Assembly (NCBI GenBank): GCA_024655965.1 | Contig: JANLFL010000001.1 | Coordinates: 340,120-404,119 of the forward strand | DNA length: 64,000 bases | Source of the DNA: Caldisericota bacterium | GTDB lineage: Bacteria > Caldisericota > JANLFM01 | Direction of reading: 5' to 3' | In this document: positions 7,674 to 17,377 of the stretch, piece after piece | How the letters are laid out: each line of letters opens with the position of its first letter | Numbering within the stretch: the first letter of the stretch is position 1 | Program-made: the position numbers and the translations under genes | Notes under the pieces: generated by a model | Told to the model about the DNA's origin: nothing | Databases searched by the model: none | What the model saw: the letters and a program-made list of their open reading frames with translations, nothing else

Positions 7674-9767
7674 ATGAAAATCGGCCAGAAAGTCCTCATT
7701 AGTTTCTTTATTATCGGGGGAATTCCCCTCATCGCCCTTGGGATCTTAGCTTATCTATTTTCTACCCAAATCCTTTTAAAAACTGAGGCCCAGCACCTTA
7801 TAAGTTCCCTCTCCGCCGTCGAATCGTTCATCGACCTTCAAAAAACTGAGCTCCAGATGACAGCTGAAGATTATGGGCTCTGGACAGACCATTACCAGGC
7901 GATCCTTGAGGGGAACTCTTCTTGGATCGAGGAAAACATTACCTCCTGGATTCCCAAGCAATTCGATATTGAACTTCTAATCCTTTTTGACCGCTCGGGA
8001 AATGTCCTGGGCTCCTCGGGATCCCGGGAGCTCTTCAATTCTAAAATACTCGAACTTGCCCGCTCCAAAGCCCTGGGGAACTCGGAGTTTTTCTCAGGGA
8101 CCGAGCGTTTGGGGAAATCTCTGGCGATTTTTTCCTCGGGACCCATACTTCAAAACGACGGCAAAGGTCCCCCAGAAGGAGCTCTGATTCTCGTAAAATC
8201 AATTGCTCCCCAGGACCTTTCTCTTTTTGAGGGCCCAGGTTCCTTTCCCGTAATTCAAACATCCGAGCTTTTGGTCAATCCAAAATTTCGGGATATCCCT
8301 CAACTTTCCCAGATCAAGGGTCTTGAAGAAAAGATGGCTTCTGAAGATGATTACCAGGTCCTTTCCGGAGGCGCCATTTTTGCCCGAAAACCTATCCTCA
8401 ATCCCCAAGGGGAGGTTATCGCAAATCTCGGGTATTTCAGCCTTGCCCAGGAGGTCAACCAGGCAAGAAGGAATACGATCATCTTTTCATTAATTATCGG
8501 GTTTGGATTCCTGGCACTTTCTTTCATCGCTTCCGGTTTCCTCCAAAGGTGGCTCCTTTCCCCTTTAAACCTGCTCTTAATCGACGCCAAAAAACTCCTT
8601 TCGGGAAGGGAAATTTCCTCTCGGGAATTTCCCAATGACCTTGTGGGCGCTATCGCCTCCTCCATGATGGAACTTTACCGGGAATCCAGGGACGCCCGAC
8701 AAAAAGCGGAGGCGGAGAGCACCTGGTTCCAGGGAATCCTTGACTCCTCCCAGGATGCGATCCTGGTCTTCGATTCCCAGGGGAAGTTGGCCGATGCGAA
8801 CAAAGCTGCGGAGGATTTTTTCTCCCAATCCAAAGCAAGCTTTTTGGGCTTAAACCCGGAGGAAGCCCTGAAAAAAGCCAAAATTGACCCCCAGACTCTC
8901 ACTCCCAGATTCTGGGAAGGCTTTAAAGAAGCCATCCAATCCGGGAAGAGATCAGAATATGAGGGGAACTTCGCCGCATTGGACAAGCGGGTCCTGGTTA
9001 CCATCTTTCCTTTGATTATTGACAGAGAAATAAAAGGGGTAATCCTGAATTTAAAGGATATTACCTCCATGAGAAAACTTGAATCGGAGAGGCGGACCCT
9101 TTTAGAAGGGGTCGCTCACGACCTGGGCTCCCCCATCACCACCCTTATGGCTGCGGTGGAGCTTTTAAAAGGCTGCGATCCTTCCCAGGCTTCCAGTTAT
9201 CTCCGGGGGATGGAAAATAACCTGCTCCTTATAAAGAACCTGGTTCAAAATCTGGTTAACTTAAACCGTTTGGAAGCGGGCATGCTGAAGCCGGAATTCA
9301 CCAAGATCGACTTGCCTTCCTTTTTCGAAAGGGTTCGCACGATGTTCCTTCCCCTGATACAGTCAAGAAGGTTAAATTTTGCCCTGGATTGCCCTCAGGA
9401 TCTTCCCCCGGTGAAGGCCGACCCCACCCGCCTTGAAGAAGTTTTCTCCAACCTGCTTTCCAATTCCTGCAAAAACACACCCCCAGATGGTTTGATCTTT
9501 ATTTCCGCAAGGAGGGCGGATTCCTCGGTAAAAATCCTCTTTTCGGACACCGGATACGGGATCCCTCCCGAGGAAATGCAGTTTGTCTTTCAAAGGTTTC
9601 AGCAGGGCCGCTCCGGGAGAAGAGCGGGAGGAAGCGGACTTGGTTTGTTCATCACCAAATCCCTGGTTGAATTAATGGGGGGGACAATTTCCCTCAAAAG
9701 CGAGAAGGGGAAGGGAACAACCGTTGAGGTGTCCCTTCCCCTTTTTCAGGAGGAAATCACAAACTAA
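7674..9767 (+). CDS. Membrane sensor histidine kinase (CHASE4-like sensor, PAS, HisKA, HATPase_c)
   Basis: 697 aa; N-terminal TM, ...DYGLWTDHYQAILEGNSSWIEENI..., PAS-like region, EGVAHDLGSPITTLMAAVELL, N/G boxes ...GSGLGLFITKSLVELMGGTISL. Confidence 0.9.
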   Translation: MKIGQKVLISFFIIGGIPLIALGILAYLFSTQILLKTEAQHLISSLSAVESFIDLQKTELQMTAEDYGLWTDHYQAILEGNSSWIEENITSWIPKQFDIELLILFDRSGNVLGSSGSRELFNSKILELARSKALGNSEFFSGTERLGKSLAIFSSGPILQNDGKGPPEGALILVKSIAPQDLSLFEGPGSFPVIQTSELLVNPKFRDIPQLSQIKGLEEKMASEDDYQVLSGGAIFARKPILNPQGEVIANLGYFSLAQEVNQARRNTIIFSLIIGFGFLALSFIASGFLQRWLLSPLNLLLIDAKKLLSGREISSREFPNDLVGAIASSMMELYRESRDARQKAEAESTWFQGILDSSQDAILVFDSQGKLADANKAAEDFFSQSKASFLGLNPEEALKKAKIDPQTLTPRFWEGFKEAIQSGKRSEYEGNFAALDKRVLVTIFPLIIDREIKGVILNLKDITSMRKLESERRTLLEGVAHDLGSPITTLMAAVELLKGCDPSQASSYLRGMENNLLLIKNLVQNLVNLNRLEAGMLKPEFTKIDLPSFFERVRTMFLPLIQSRRLNFALDCPQDLPPVKADPTRLEEVFSNLLSNSCKNTPPDGLIFISARRADSSVKILFSDTGYGIPPEEMQFVFQRFQQGRSGRRAGGSGLGLFITKSLVELMGGTISLKSEKGKGTTVEVSLPLFQEEITN

Positions 9768-9785
9768 GGTTTCTTTTTCGGGGTT

Positions 9786-12083
9786 TTACCATACAGGCCC
9801 GGTGTCCACATATTCGATCAGTTTTTCATTCCCTGATGGCAGACGCACACCTTTGTGGGAGGCAAAGGACTCCTCCCCCCAACCGTAGAACCAATCGGTG
9901 GGATTGCAATCCGGGAAATGCTGGACCACTGGCCCTTCAAGGAGTGGTCCCCTCCCCAGCGCCCGGTCAATTAAGGTGACGGTTTCTGCCCTGATAATGG
10001 GATCATCCGGATGGAAGGTCCCGTCGGGAAGCCCTTCCACAATCCCCAACACGTAAGCTGTCTCAATCTCCTTAATTGCCCAGTGCCCAGAAATATCCGG
10101 GAATGGGGGCGAAGGAAGGAAAACAACCGGGTCGATTCCCCTGGCCCTAATCATGGCCACCGCTACATTGGCACGGGTAGCAGGAACATCGGGGCGGAAA
10201 GTCCCATCCGGGAATCCGGTCATGATTCCCGCCCTGTGAACCGCTTCCACGTACTTGAAGCTCCAGTGAGTTGAGGGAACGTCCGAATAAAATTGCTCCC
10301 CTGTCACTGTGCTCTCCAGGTGGAGAAGCCGGGCGATTATTGCCGCAATCTCAGCACGGGTGACGTTCCTCTGGGGACCGAAAATATTACCCAGATCGCC
10401 GGTATAACCCTTGATGTAGGCTTCGTGGACTTTTCCGCCAACCACAACCACCTCGTCCTCGGATTCCACGATCATCGGGGGACGGGTAGAGGTTGCCACG
10501 GCTTTATTTCTGATCAGAGTGCCATCTGGAGTATCCGGGTCCACTTTGACTATCAACTTGAGAAGCCTCCAATCATCAGGAGCCAGATTCCCCAGATTCC
10601 AGGTCACCTCTTTTGTTGTGGGGTCGAATGTCCCCGCCGGGCCATAGGCGGTTGCTGGAGCATCCACGAAGGTGGTGTGATCGGGCAGAAGGTCCGTCAC
10701 TTTCACGAAGTAAAGTGTAACATCCCCTTTATTTGCCACAAGGATGAAGAAAGTGATGTCCTCTCCCGCCATTACACTATCCGCAGTCGCCTTTTTCTGA
10801 ATTACCAGCACTGGTTTTCCGGAAGGACCGGGGACTGTTTTTATAGAGGAAAAGAGTATGTAGCGCCATAATACCGCTACTGTCGAAGGAAGTTGCTCCC
10901 TGTAACCAACCACAGGGACAGGGGAACCCGAAGCTACACCATTTGCATTGACATCAGAGACGAAAAACTGGTAGGTCGCTCCCACAGGGGGAGAGGGGTT
11001 CATCAGGTAGACAACCACGAGGAATTTTGGTTCCAAAAGTTTGATCAAAAGCCCGGGCGGGGCGAATGAGAAAGTAATGGACCCGTCATCAGAGGGATAG
11101 GAGCCTGAGCCAAGAACGGTCTCCCCTGAATCATAAACCCCGTTCTGGTTCGCGTCCTCAACGAGGAGAACGCTTGCAATGTCTGTCTGGTCGTTCCCCG
11201 TGCCTGTGGCAGTTATTGTCAGGTCGTTCAAATAAACGTCCTCGGGGACAACGTCCTCCGTCTGCTCTACTGGAGCGGTGAGGACAATTTGCATCATCTC
11301 ATTGTACTTGTCCTCAGGATCGTAGTTGTGATCGTCCGGGGAATTCGGCCCCTCCTCGATCAACAGCCGACCCCGGGGAGCGCCCCAGCAATCGGAGGGG
11401 ACCATGTTTCCCCAGGTATCCGGGACCTTATAATTTGCACCGGTTGCACTGTACGGTGGCCAATAATATAAATACGGTTTCCCATCGGGTTCCATGGCCA
11501 CCGCATCGAAGAGACAACCTTTGGGGGATGGGTCGCAGATGGTAATCCCCAGAAAGTCGTAAGGGATGGCCATCTCCACGATCCAGTTAGATTCGCCCCT
11601 AGGGCCAATAACCCCAGAAAAGCCGGGCGGTTCGGGAATGTTCTGCCAATCGGTTCCTGTCCCAACCAGGAAGCCAAAATTAGGTCCGAACTCCCCTCCG
11701 CCTATATCTGCAATGATGCGTCGGTCATCAGCCTTGGGGGTCTTTCCCAAATTGTGGAGGGAACACCAGTTAAAGCTTACCTCGTAGAAAATATTGGGAA
11801 TTGAGTACAGGAGGTAAAGCCTGCCTCCTCCGGGGAAATCCCCGGGAATAGCCTTCATGTAGACCAACACCTGAGGGGCCCCGGTGGCTCCAAAAGAAAC
11901 CTGATTAGCGTCCGCCCACTCGTTTTTGGGGTCAACCTGACCATCGATTTTCGGGGTGGTCCCGAAATCGGAAGAGCAAGTCCATTCCTCGTTGTGCCCG
12001 GATGTCGGAGAGGGTAAGTATGAAAAGGATATCAGAGAAAAAACGGTGAGGAAAATCAAGACCACCTTTACCTTTCCCAACAT
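9786..12083 (-). CDS. Secreted surface protein with DUF11-like repeat and C-terminal SLH domains
   Basis: 765 aa; signal peptide; ADSVMAGEDITFFILVANKGDVTLYFVKVTDLLPDHTTF (DUF11-like); GFPDGTFRPDVPATRANVAVAMIRARG and GLPDGTFHPDDPIIRAETVTLIDRALG SLH motifs. Confidence 0.85.
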   Translation of the reverse strand: MLGKVKVVLIFLTVFSLISFSYLPSPTSGHNEEWTCSSDFGTTPKIDGQVDPKNEWADANQVSFGATGAPQVLVYMKAIPGDFPGGGRLYLLYSIPNIFYEVSFNWCSLHNLGKTPKADDRRIIADIGGGEFGPNFGFLVGTGTDWQNIPEPPGFSGVIGPRGESNWIVEMAIPYDFLGITICDPSPKGCLFDAVAMEPDGKPYLYYWPPYSATGANYKVPDTWGNMVPSDCWGAPRGRLLIEEGPNSPDDHNYDPEDKYNEMMQIVLTAPVEQTEDVVPEDVYLNDLTITATGTGNDQTDIASVLLVEDANQNGVYDSGETVLGSGSYPSDDGSITFSFAPPGLLIKLLEPKFLVVVYLMNPSPPVGATYQFFVSDVNANGVASGSPVPVVGYREQLPSTVAVLWRYILFSSIKTVPGPSGKPVLVIQKKATADSVMAGEDITFFILVANKGDVTLYFVKVTDLLPDHTTFVDAPATAYGPAGTFDPTTKEVTWNLGNLAPDDWRLLKLIVKVDPDTPDGTLIRNKAVATSTRPPMIVESEDEVVVVGGKVHEAYIKGYTGDLGNIFGPQRNVTRAEIAAIIARLLHLESTVTGEQFYSDVPSTHWSFKYVEAVHRAGIMTGFPDGTFRPDVPATRANVAVAMIRARGIDPVVFLPSPPFPDISGHWAIKEIETAYVLGIVEGLPDGTFHPDDPIIRAETVTLIDRALGRGPLLEGPVVQHFPDCNPTDWFYGWGEESFASHKGVRLPSGNEKLIEYVDTGPVW

Positions 12084-12173
12084 AAAAATACACCTCCTTT
12101 TTTAACCACCAACCTCTTTGGGGTTGCTTCCACCCAAACTCAATATTAACAGATTTTAAAAAATTATTTGAAA

Positions 12174-13280
12174 TTAAAAAATTAAAAAATTCCCGTTTTC
12201 GTAAATCACCTTTCCGTCGGCTGTCACCCTGGAACCATTCTTCATCTCCCGAACCATGTCCCAGTGAATCGCCGATTCGTTCTTCCCCCCTGATTCGGAA
12301 TAGGAGTTCCCCAAGGCCAGATGAATTGTCCCCCCGATCTTTTCGTCAAACAGGGTGTTTTTGGTGCAGATTTGAATTCCAAAATTCGTCCCGAAGGAAA
12401 TTTCCCCGATCCTTCTCGCTCCGGGGTCAATTTCCAAGGCTGCTTTGAGGTTTTCCTCTCCCTTTTCCGCCTTGAAGTTAACGACCTCACCGCGACTGAA
12501 CTCCAGTTTTATCCCCTCAACCGGTTTCCCGAAAAACTCGCTGGGGTATTCGAAGAAAATGAACCCCTCTGCGGAGTCCTCGACCGGACCTGTGAAGATC
12601 TCCCCGTCCGGCATGTTGATTTTGCCATCGCAGTTGATCCACTTTCGCCCCTTGACCTTCATCTTCAGGTCCATTTCCGGCCCCTCAAAGTGAAGCTCCT
12701 CGACTTTCTCAAGGAACTCCTTTAACCTTTCCTGGTCGTCGTGGACCTTCCTCCAGTATGAAACTGGATCCTCTCCCTCAGGCATGCAAGCCTGGAAGAC
12801 GAAATCCCGGAAATCGGACAGGGACATCCCCGCCTCCTGGGCAAGGGCGTTGGTCGGATAGTCAAAGCCCACCCACTTGATCCCGCCTTCCTCCCGGGAG
12901 AGCATGTACCTCTTCATCAAGGGTTCGAGGACCTTTCTCCTTCGTCCGATCCTTTTGGGATCGATTCCCGAAAGCTCCCGCAAATTGGCTGGTGCTCCAA
13001 TGCCGATTTGAGCATCCAGGTGTTCGATTTCGAATTTCCTGACTTCCGAAACGAAATCCAGCTGTTCATCGGAAGCGTATTTGAAAAAAATCTCATCAAT
13101 CCCCTCGAGGTTCAGCCTCAATAGGGGATGCCCGCCATGGAGTAGGACCTCCCTATACAATGCCTGGACCAGCTCGGCGGCTTCCGGGGTGGAGTTTATG
13201 GAAACTACTTCACCGGGTTTCACCTCTACCGAGTAATCGACCAGCAAATGGGCAAGTTTATCAATCCTGGGGTCGCTCAT
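12174..13280 (-). CDS. M29-family (thermophilic) metallo-aminopeptidase
   Basis: 368 aa; MSDPRIDKLAHLLVDYSVEVKPGEVVSINS..., GEIFTGPVEDSAEGFIFF, ALGNSYSESGGKNESAIHWDMV. Confidence 0.88.
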   Translation of the reverse strand: MSDPRIDKLAHLLVDYSVEVKPGEVVSINSTPEAAELVQALYREVLLHGGHPLLRLNLEGIDEIFFKYASDEQLDFVSEVRKFEIEHLDAQIGIGAPANLRELSGIDPKRIGRRRKVLEPLMKRYMLSREEGGIKWVGFDYPTNALAQEAGMSLSDFRDFVFQACMPEGEDPVSYWRKVHDDQERLKEFLEKVEELHFEGPEMDLKMKVKGRKWINCDGKINMPDGEIFTGPVEDSAEGFIFFEYPSEFFGKPVEGIKLEFSRGEVVNFKAEKGEENLKAALEIDPGARRIGEISFGTNFGIQICTKNTLFDEKIGGTIHLALGNSYSESGGKNESAIHWDMVREMKNGSRVTADGKVIYENGNFLIF

Positions 13281-13716
13281 TTATCTCCTTCCTTTCCAAG
13301 GCTTCCTTAATAATACCCTCAATTGCCTGAACTCCCTTTTTCAAGGACCTCTCCCCCCCGGGGGAAAGCCCCTCCCCAAAATCAAAATCCCACCCTCTGA
13401 TGGAAACCAGGAATGCCCTGGGCTTCTTGCCGTATAGTTCCTCAAGCCAGAAGAGAAATTGCTCCGGGAGGATGTGATGAGAGAGGAAGGAAGGTTTCGG
13501 TTCGGGGAAAATTTCCCGGATCTTCACTTCATCCCCTTCAAGGGAAGCGTCGACGAAGATCGCCAGGTCGCAGGAATTCAACTCTTCCAGAAGATCGAGG
13601 GAGAGCTCCTGAAGGAAAATTTTCCTTGCCGGGGAGCTGACCCTTTCAACCGCGAAATGCCCGATCCCGTCGTCCCTTCGGTAGGGGTTTCCGTATGCGA
13701 TTAAAAGAACCTTAAT
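13261..13716 (-). CDS. [NiFe] hydrogenase maturation protease (HyaD/HoxW/HycI-like), apparent ATT start
   Basis: Manual extension of the 13261..13581 ORF: (M)KVLLIAYGNPYRRDDGIGHFAVERVSSPARKIFLQELSLDLLEELNSCDLAIFVDASLEGDE... The GNPYRRDDG motif lies upstream of the track's TTG start. In frame, a TGA precedes ATA GGA TTC AAA GGG ATT AAG, with no ATG/GTG/TTG available. Confidence 0.85.
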   Translation of the reverse strand: MKVLLIAYGNPYRRDDGIGHFAVERVSSPARKIFLQELSLDLLEELNSCDLAIFVDASLEGDEVKIREIFPEPKPSFLSHHILPEQFLFWLEELYGKKPRAFLVSIRGWDFDFGEGLSPGGERSLKKGVQAIEGIIKEALERKEINERPQD

Positions 13717-15139
13717 CCCTTTGAATCCTATTCAGGAGCTTTTTCTGGGAATCGAATACCTCCACGACCAGGGGCATTTTCCCCACTGCATGGGTAGAAC
13801 AGGAGAGGCAAGGGTCATAGCACCGGATCGCTCCTTCCACCCGGTTGAGCATTCCCTCTTTGAGATTTTTTCCATCAACAAACCCCTTGGCAACCTGGTC
13901 AACGGCCTTGCCCATTGCCCAGTTGTTGTGGCCTGTGGCGACAATTAAGTTGGACTTCTTCATGGCTCCGGAGGTGAGGTCCACCCAGTAGTGGTGAATC
14001 AGGGTTCCACGCGGAGCCTCGATCACCCCGATTCCTTCCTCGTTTTTTGGGGTCCCGAAGCGGAAGACATCCTGGGAGAGAATTTCCGGATCATTAAGGA
14101 TTTCCATCGCCCTTTCCGCAGCGTAAAGGGCTTCGATCAACCGGGCGTAATGGTAGTAGAGTGAACTTTCAACTGGTTTTCCCCCATTAATCTTTTTGAA
14201 CTCCAGAAATTCCTTCTGGGCAAGGGGCGTGGAAATGGAATCCGCCACGTTCAACCTTCCCAGTGGCCCCACTCGATAGAAGCCCTCCTCGGGACCGAAC
14301 TCCTTGAAGAAGGGGAATTTGAGATAGGTCCAATCCTCCACCTTCTCCCCGATGAACTTGAGGTAGTCCTTTCCCTCAAACTCCCTGACGATTCTTCCTT
14401 CCTTGTCCATGAATCGAACCAGGCCATCGTAGAGCTCAAGGGACCCATCCTTTTTAACAAGCCCCATGTAACCGGAGGGGAAGGAGGCGAACTTATCGCA
14501 TTCCTGCTTGTGCTCCGATATCCACTTCTTGGCGATCTCAATCCCTTCTTGAAGATAGGGGATTCCCTCCTCCAGGAAGCTGAGCATCTCGTCCCTGCGG
14601 GCTTGGTCAAGAGAGGAGTTAACCCCCCCTGGAACAGCGAATGTGGGGTGAATCCTCCTTCCCGCAACAAGTTCTATCACCCTCTGTCCGAACTTGCGGA
14701 GTTTTACCGCTTTCAGCGCCAGATCGGGATTAGCCTGGATCAGACCCACAACGTTTCTCAATGCGGGGTCAGAATCCCATCCTAAAAGAAGGTCCGGCCC
14801 CGCCAGCTCGAAGAAGTGCATGGAATGGGACTGGAGTACCTGCCCCATGTGCACCAGCTCCCGCAGGAGCTTTGCGGGTCGAGGGATGTCAACCCCTAAA
14901 ACTGCGTCGCAGGCTTTCGCCGCAGCCAGATGGTGAGATATGGGGCAGATCCCGCAGATCCGCGGGGTGATGATGGGCATTTCGAAGAAGGGCCTTCCCT
15001 CGGTGAACTTTTCGTAGCCCCGAAATTGGTCAACGTGAAAAAAGGTCTTTTCAACTTTGCCTTGGTCGTCGAGCAGTATCGAGACCCGGGCATGACCTTC
15101 AATTCTGGTTACCGGATTTATGGTAATTTTTTCTCCCAT
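13712..15139 (-). CDS. [NiFe] hydrogenase large subunit, group 3-like (HoxH/HydL/MvhA-like)
   Basis: 475 aa; RICGICPISHHLAAAKACD and DPCLSCSTHAVGKMPLVVEVFDSQKKLLNRIQRD (NiFe ligands plus cleavable C-terminal tail). Confidence 0.93.
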   Translation of the reverse strand: MGEKITINPVTRIEGHARVSILLDDQGKVEKTFFHVDQFRGYEKFTEGRPFFEMPIITPRICGICPISHHLAAAKACDAVLGVDIPRPAKLLRELVHMGQVLQSHSMHFFELAGPDLLLGWDSDPALRNVVGLIQANPDLALKAVKLRKFGQRVIELVAGRRIHPTFAVPGGVNSSLDQARRDEMLSFLEEGIPYLQEGIEIAKKWISEHKQECDKFASFPSGYMGLVKKDGSLELYDGLVRFMDKEGRIVREFEGKDYLKFIGEKVEDWTYLKFPFFKEFGPEEGFYRVGPLGRLNVADSISTPLAQKEFLEFKKINGGKPVESSLYYHYARLIEALYAAERAMEILNDPEILSQDVFRFGTPKNEEGIGVIEAPRGTLIHHYWVDLTSGAMKKSNLIVATGHNNWAMGKAVDQVAKGFVDGKNLKEGMLNRVEGAIRCYDPCLSCSTHAVGKMPLVVEVFDSQKKLLNRIQRD

Positions 15140-15147
15140 GTTTCCTC

Positions 15148-15690
15148 CTAATCGTACCTCAGAAGCTCTTCCTTGAGCTCCGGGGTCTTTCCTTCAAGGA
15201 TGTCCTTAAGTACTTTATAGATTGCATCGGCCGGAGGGGGGCAGCCGGGGATGTAAAAATCGACCTTCACGACCTCGTTAAGGGCCATGCACTTTTTTAG
15301 GTGCTTTCCGATTCCCGGTCCCTGGGGGATTTTTCCTCCAACGGTGCTTTCGGTGGTCTCATACCCCCTCTTGAGGAGTTCTTCAATCGGGATGTAGTTC
15401 CTCATGGTGTTAATTCCCCCAAATACCGCGCAGTCCCCCAAAGCGACCAAGACCTTGCACCTTTCTCGAAAGAGCTCGGCGACCTCCTTGTGGTGGTCTG
15501 TTGCCACGGCTCCCTCGATTATCCCCAGGTCGGTTCCAGGAGCGGGGACCTTTAAATCCGTAATGGGGGTGGCGGTGATCACCAGTCCCATCTGGACCAG
15601 TTCGACGATCCGCTCGTCCATATCCAGAAGGGACATGTGGCATCCTGCACATCCCTCCAGCCACTCGCTTGCAAGAGTAATCTTTTTCAT
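15148..15690 (-). CDS. [NiFe] hydrogenase small subunit (HoxY/HydS-like)
   Basis: 180 aa; EWLEGCAGCHMSLLDMDERI, ALGDCAVFGG, FYIPGCPPPADAIYKVLKDILEG. Confidence 0.92.
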   Translation of the reverse strand: MKKITLASEWLEGCAGCHMSLLDMDERIVELVQMGLVITATPITDLKVPAPGTDLGIIEGAVATDHHKEVAELFRERCKVLVALGDCAVFGGINTMRNYIPIEELLKRGYETTESTVGGKIPQGPGIGKHLKKCMALNEVVKVDFYIPGCPPPADAIYKVLKDILEGKTPELKEELLRYD

Positions 15691-15712
15691 TGGCTTCCTC
15701 CTGACCTCTGCC

Positions 15713-17362
15713 TTAAAAATTATTGAGCCTTGCGGAGAGCTCGCCCAGGGTCAAAACTCCCTCGGGGGGATTCACCACTTTCTTGCGGGAGAACTCGTTC
15801 CCCTCAAGGTTTATGAATGTTCCCTCGTCCTCTAAATATCCGGGGATCGGAATCAAAAGGTCCGCGGACGCTTTAAGCTCGGGGGTTTCAAAAGGAGTGA
15901 AGGCGATGATGAAATCTCCCGGGGAGCGAATCGGGGCGATGTTTTCCCCGGCAAAGATTTTTACATTCCCCTGGGGGGCTTTATGCCGGATGCCCGATTC
16001 CCTCAACCCCAGGGTATTGGTCTCGTAGGGAAGGAAGAGGAATTTCAATCCGGACTCGGAGCCCAGCCTCTCCGCGACCTGCCCAGGGAGAGAAGAGTAC
16101 ACAACCACGACCTTTTTCCCTTTTTTGGCCTCTCCCAGGGCGGTGTCGATATCCTTATATTCATAGGAGTAATCGGTAATCCTTCCCAGGCTTCCCGCTT
16201 CAACAGCCACCAGTTTTGCCCCTTGAGGGATCACCCGCCGTTTGATCATTGAACCCACGACCCCGAATTGTTCGTTCAGGTCAATCCCCAGAACGAGGTA
16301 GGTATCTGCATCCTCAAGGTCTTTGATGGTCGCGGTTGAGGAAATCGGGGGTTCCACCTGGTTAAGGGCGAAAACCCTGTCTTTAAAAGCGGACTGAAAG
16401 CTCTGGATAAGCTCAAGGGGAAGGCTCCCCTCCAGGAAAACCTCCGCAGAACCCTTCTTTTCGAAAATAAGGCTGAAGGCCTTATCGGGAGAGATCTGTG
16501 TCCAGATCCCACCCTCCTTGAACTTGGGGGAGTGCAGGCGGGGCCGCTCGTCGTAAAGAGGAAGGTATCGACCGTTTTTACACAGAACCCCCTGGTTTAG
16601 GGGGTAATCCCAGTCACCGAAAACCTTCAAAATGAAGTTCGCCCTTCGGGAAACCTCTATTCCGCACCCCAGGGAGCAACGGTCACAGTTCGTTTTAACC
16701 GTTTCGGATTGTTCTTTCCTCCCCAGATACGAAGCCCTCTTATCGACCAGCGCTCCGGTGGGGCAAACTTGAACGCACAGACCACAGGAGACGCAGGAGG
16801 ACTGGGCGAACTGATTATTCAAGTCCACATTGATCAGGCTCTGGTAACCCCGGTTCTTCACCTCCAGGACGAAGTGCCCGCCTAATTCCGCGCAAGCTCT
16901 TGCGCATCGCCGGCAAAGGACGCACCGGTTCTGGTCGAAGAGGATGAAGGGGTGGGAGACATCAACCGGGTACTTGTCCTCGTAGGAAGGGAACTGAAAA
17001 TTATCGAGCCCGAATCTGTATCCCAGGTTCTGGAGCTCGCAGTTTCCACTGGATTCGCAGTACATGCAGTAGTGATTTCTCTCCCCGAAGAGGAGCTGGA
17101 GCACGGTCATCCTCACTTCCTGAATTTCCTTTGTTGAGGTCTTTACGTCCATTCCTTCCACCACGTAAGTGGCGCAGGCTGGTTTCAGGGGACCGGGACC
17201 TGCCTCCACCACGCAGATTCGACAGGCGCCGTAAGGGAGAAGTTTTTCATGGTTGCAAAGGGTCGGGATGTCAACACCTGCTTGTCTTGCGGCCTCAAGA
17301 AGGGTAGAGCCCTCCTCGACTTCCATTTCCTTTCCGTCTATTTTCAATCTCACTTTTCCCAT
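15713..17362 (-). CDS. NuoG/HydA-like iron-sulfur subunit with molybdopterin-oxidoreductase-type 4Fe-4S domain
   Basis: 549 aa; N-terminal [2Fe-2S] (CNHEKLLPYGACRICVVE), HYCMYCESSGNCELQ, two [4Fe-4S] (CVLCRRCARAC; CVSCGLCVQVCP), then CDRCSLGCGIEV...GVLCKNGRY. Confidence 0.88.
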   Translation of the reverse strand: MGKVRLKIDGKEMEVEEGSTLLEAARQAGVDIPTLCNHEKLLPYGACRICVVEAGPGPLKPACATYVVEGMDVKTSTKEIQEVRMTVLQLLFGERNHYCMYCESSGNCELQNLGYRFGLDNFQFPSYEDKYPVDVSHPFILFDQNRCVLCRRCARACAELGGHFVLEVKNRGYQSLINVDLNNQFAQSSCVSCGLCVQVCPTGALVDKRASYLGRKEQSETVKTNCDRCSLGCGIEVSRRANFILKVFGDWDYPLNQGVLCKNGRYLPLYDERPRLHSPKFKEGGIWTQISPDKAFSLIFEKKGSAEVFLEGSLPLELIQSFQSAFKDRVFALNQVEPPISSTATIKDLEDADTYLVLGIDLNEQFGVVGSMIKRRVIPQGAKLVAVEAGSLGRITDYSYEYKDIDTALGEAKKGKKVVVVYSSLPGQVAERLGSESGLKFLFLPYETNTLGLRESGIRHKAPQGNVKIFAGENIAPIRSPGDFIIAFTPFETPELKASADLLIPIPGYLEDEGTFINLEGNEFSRKKVVNPPEGVLTLGELSARLNNF

Positions 17363-17377
17363 AATTTACCTCCTGAA

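Noticed and set aside
13261-13581. ORF-track version of the maturation protease starting at TTG (MNSCDLAIF...)
   Set aside because: Start is internal: it omits the essential GNPYRRDDG motif, replaced by the 13261..13716 model.
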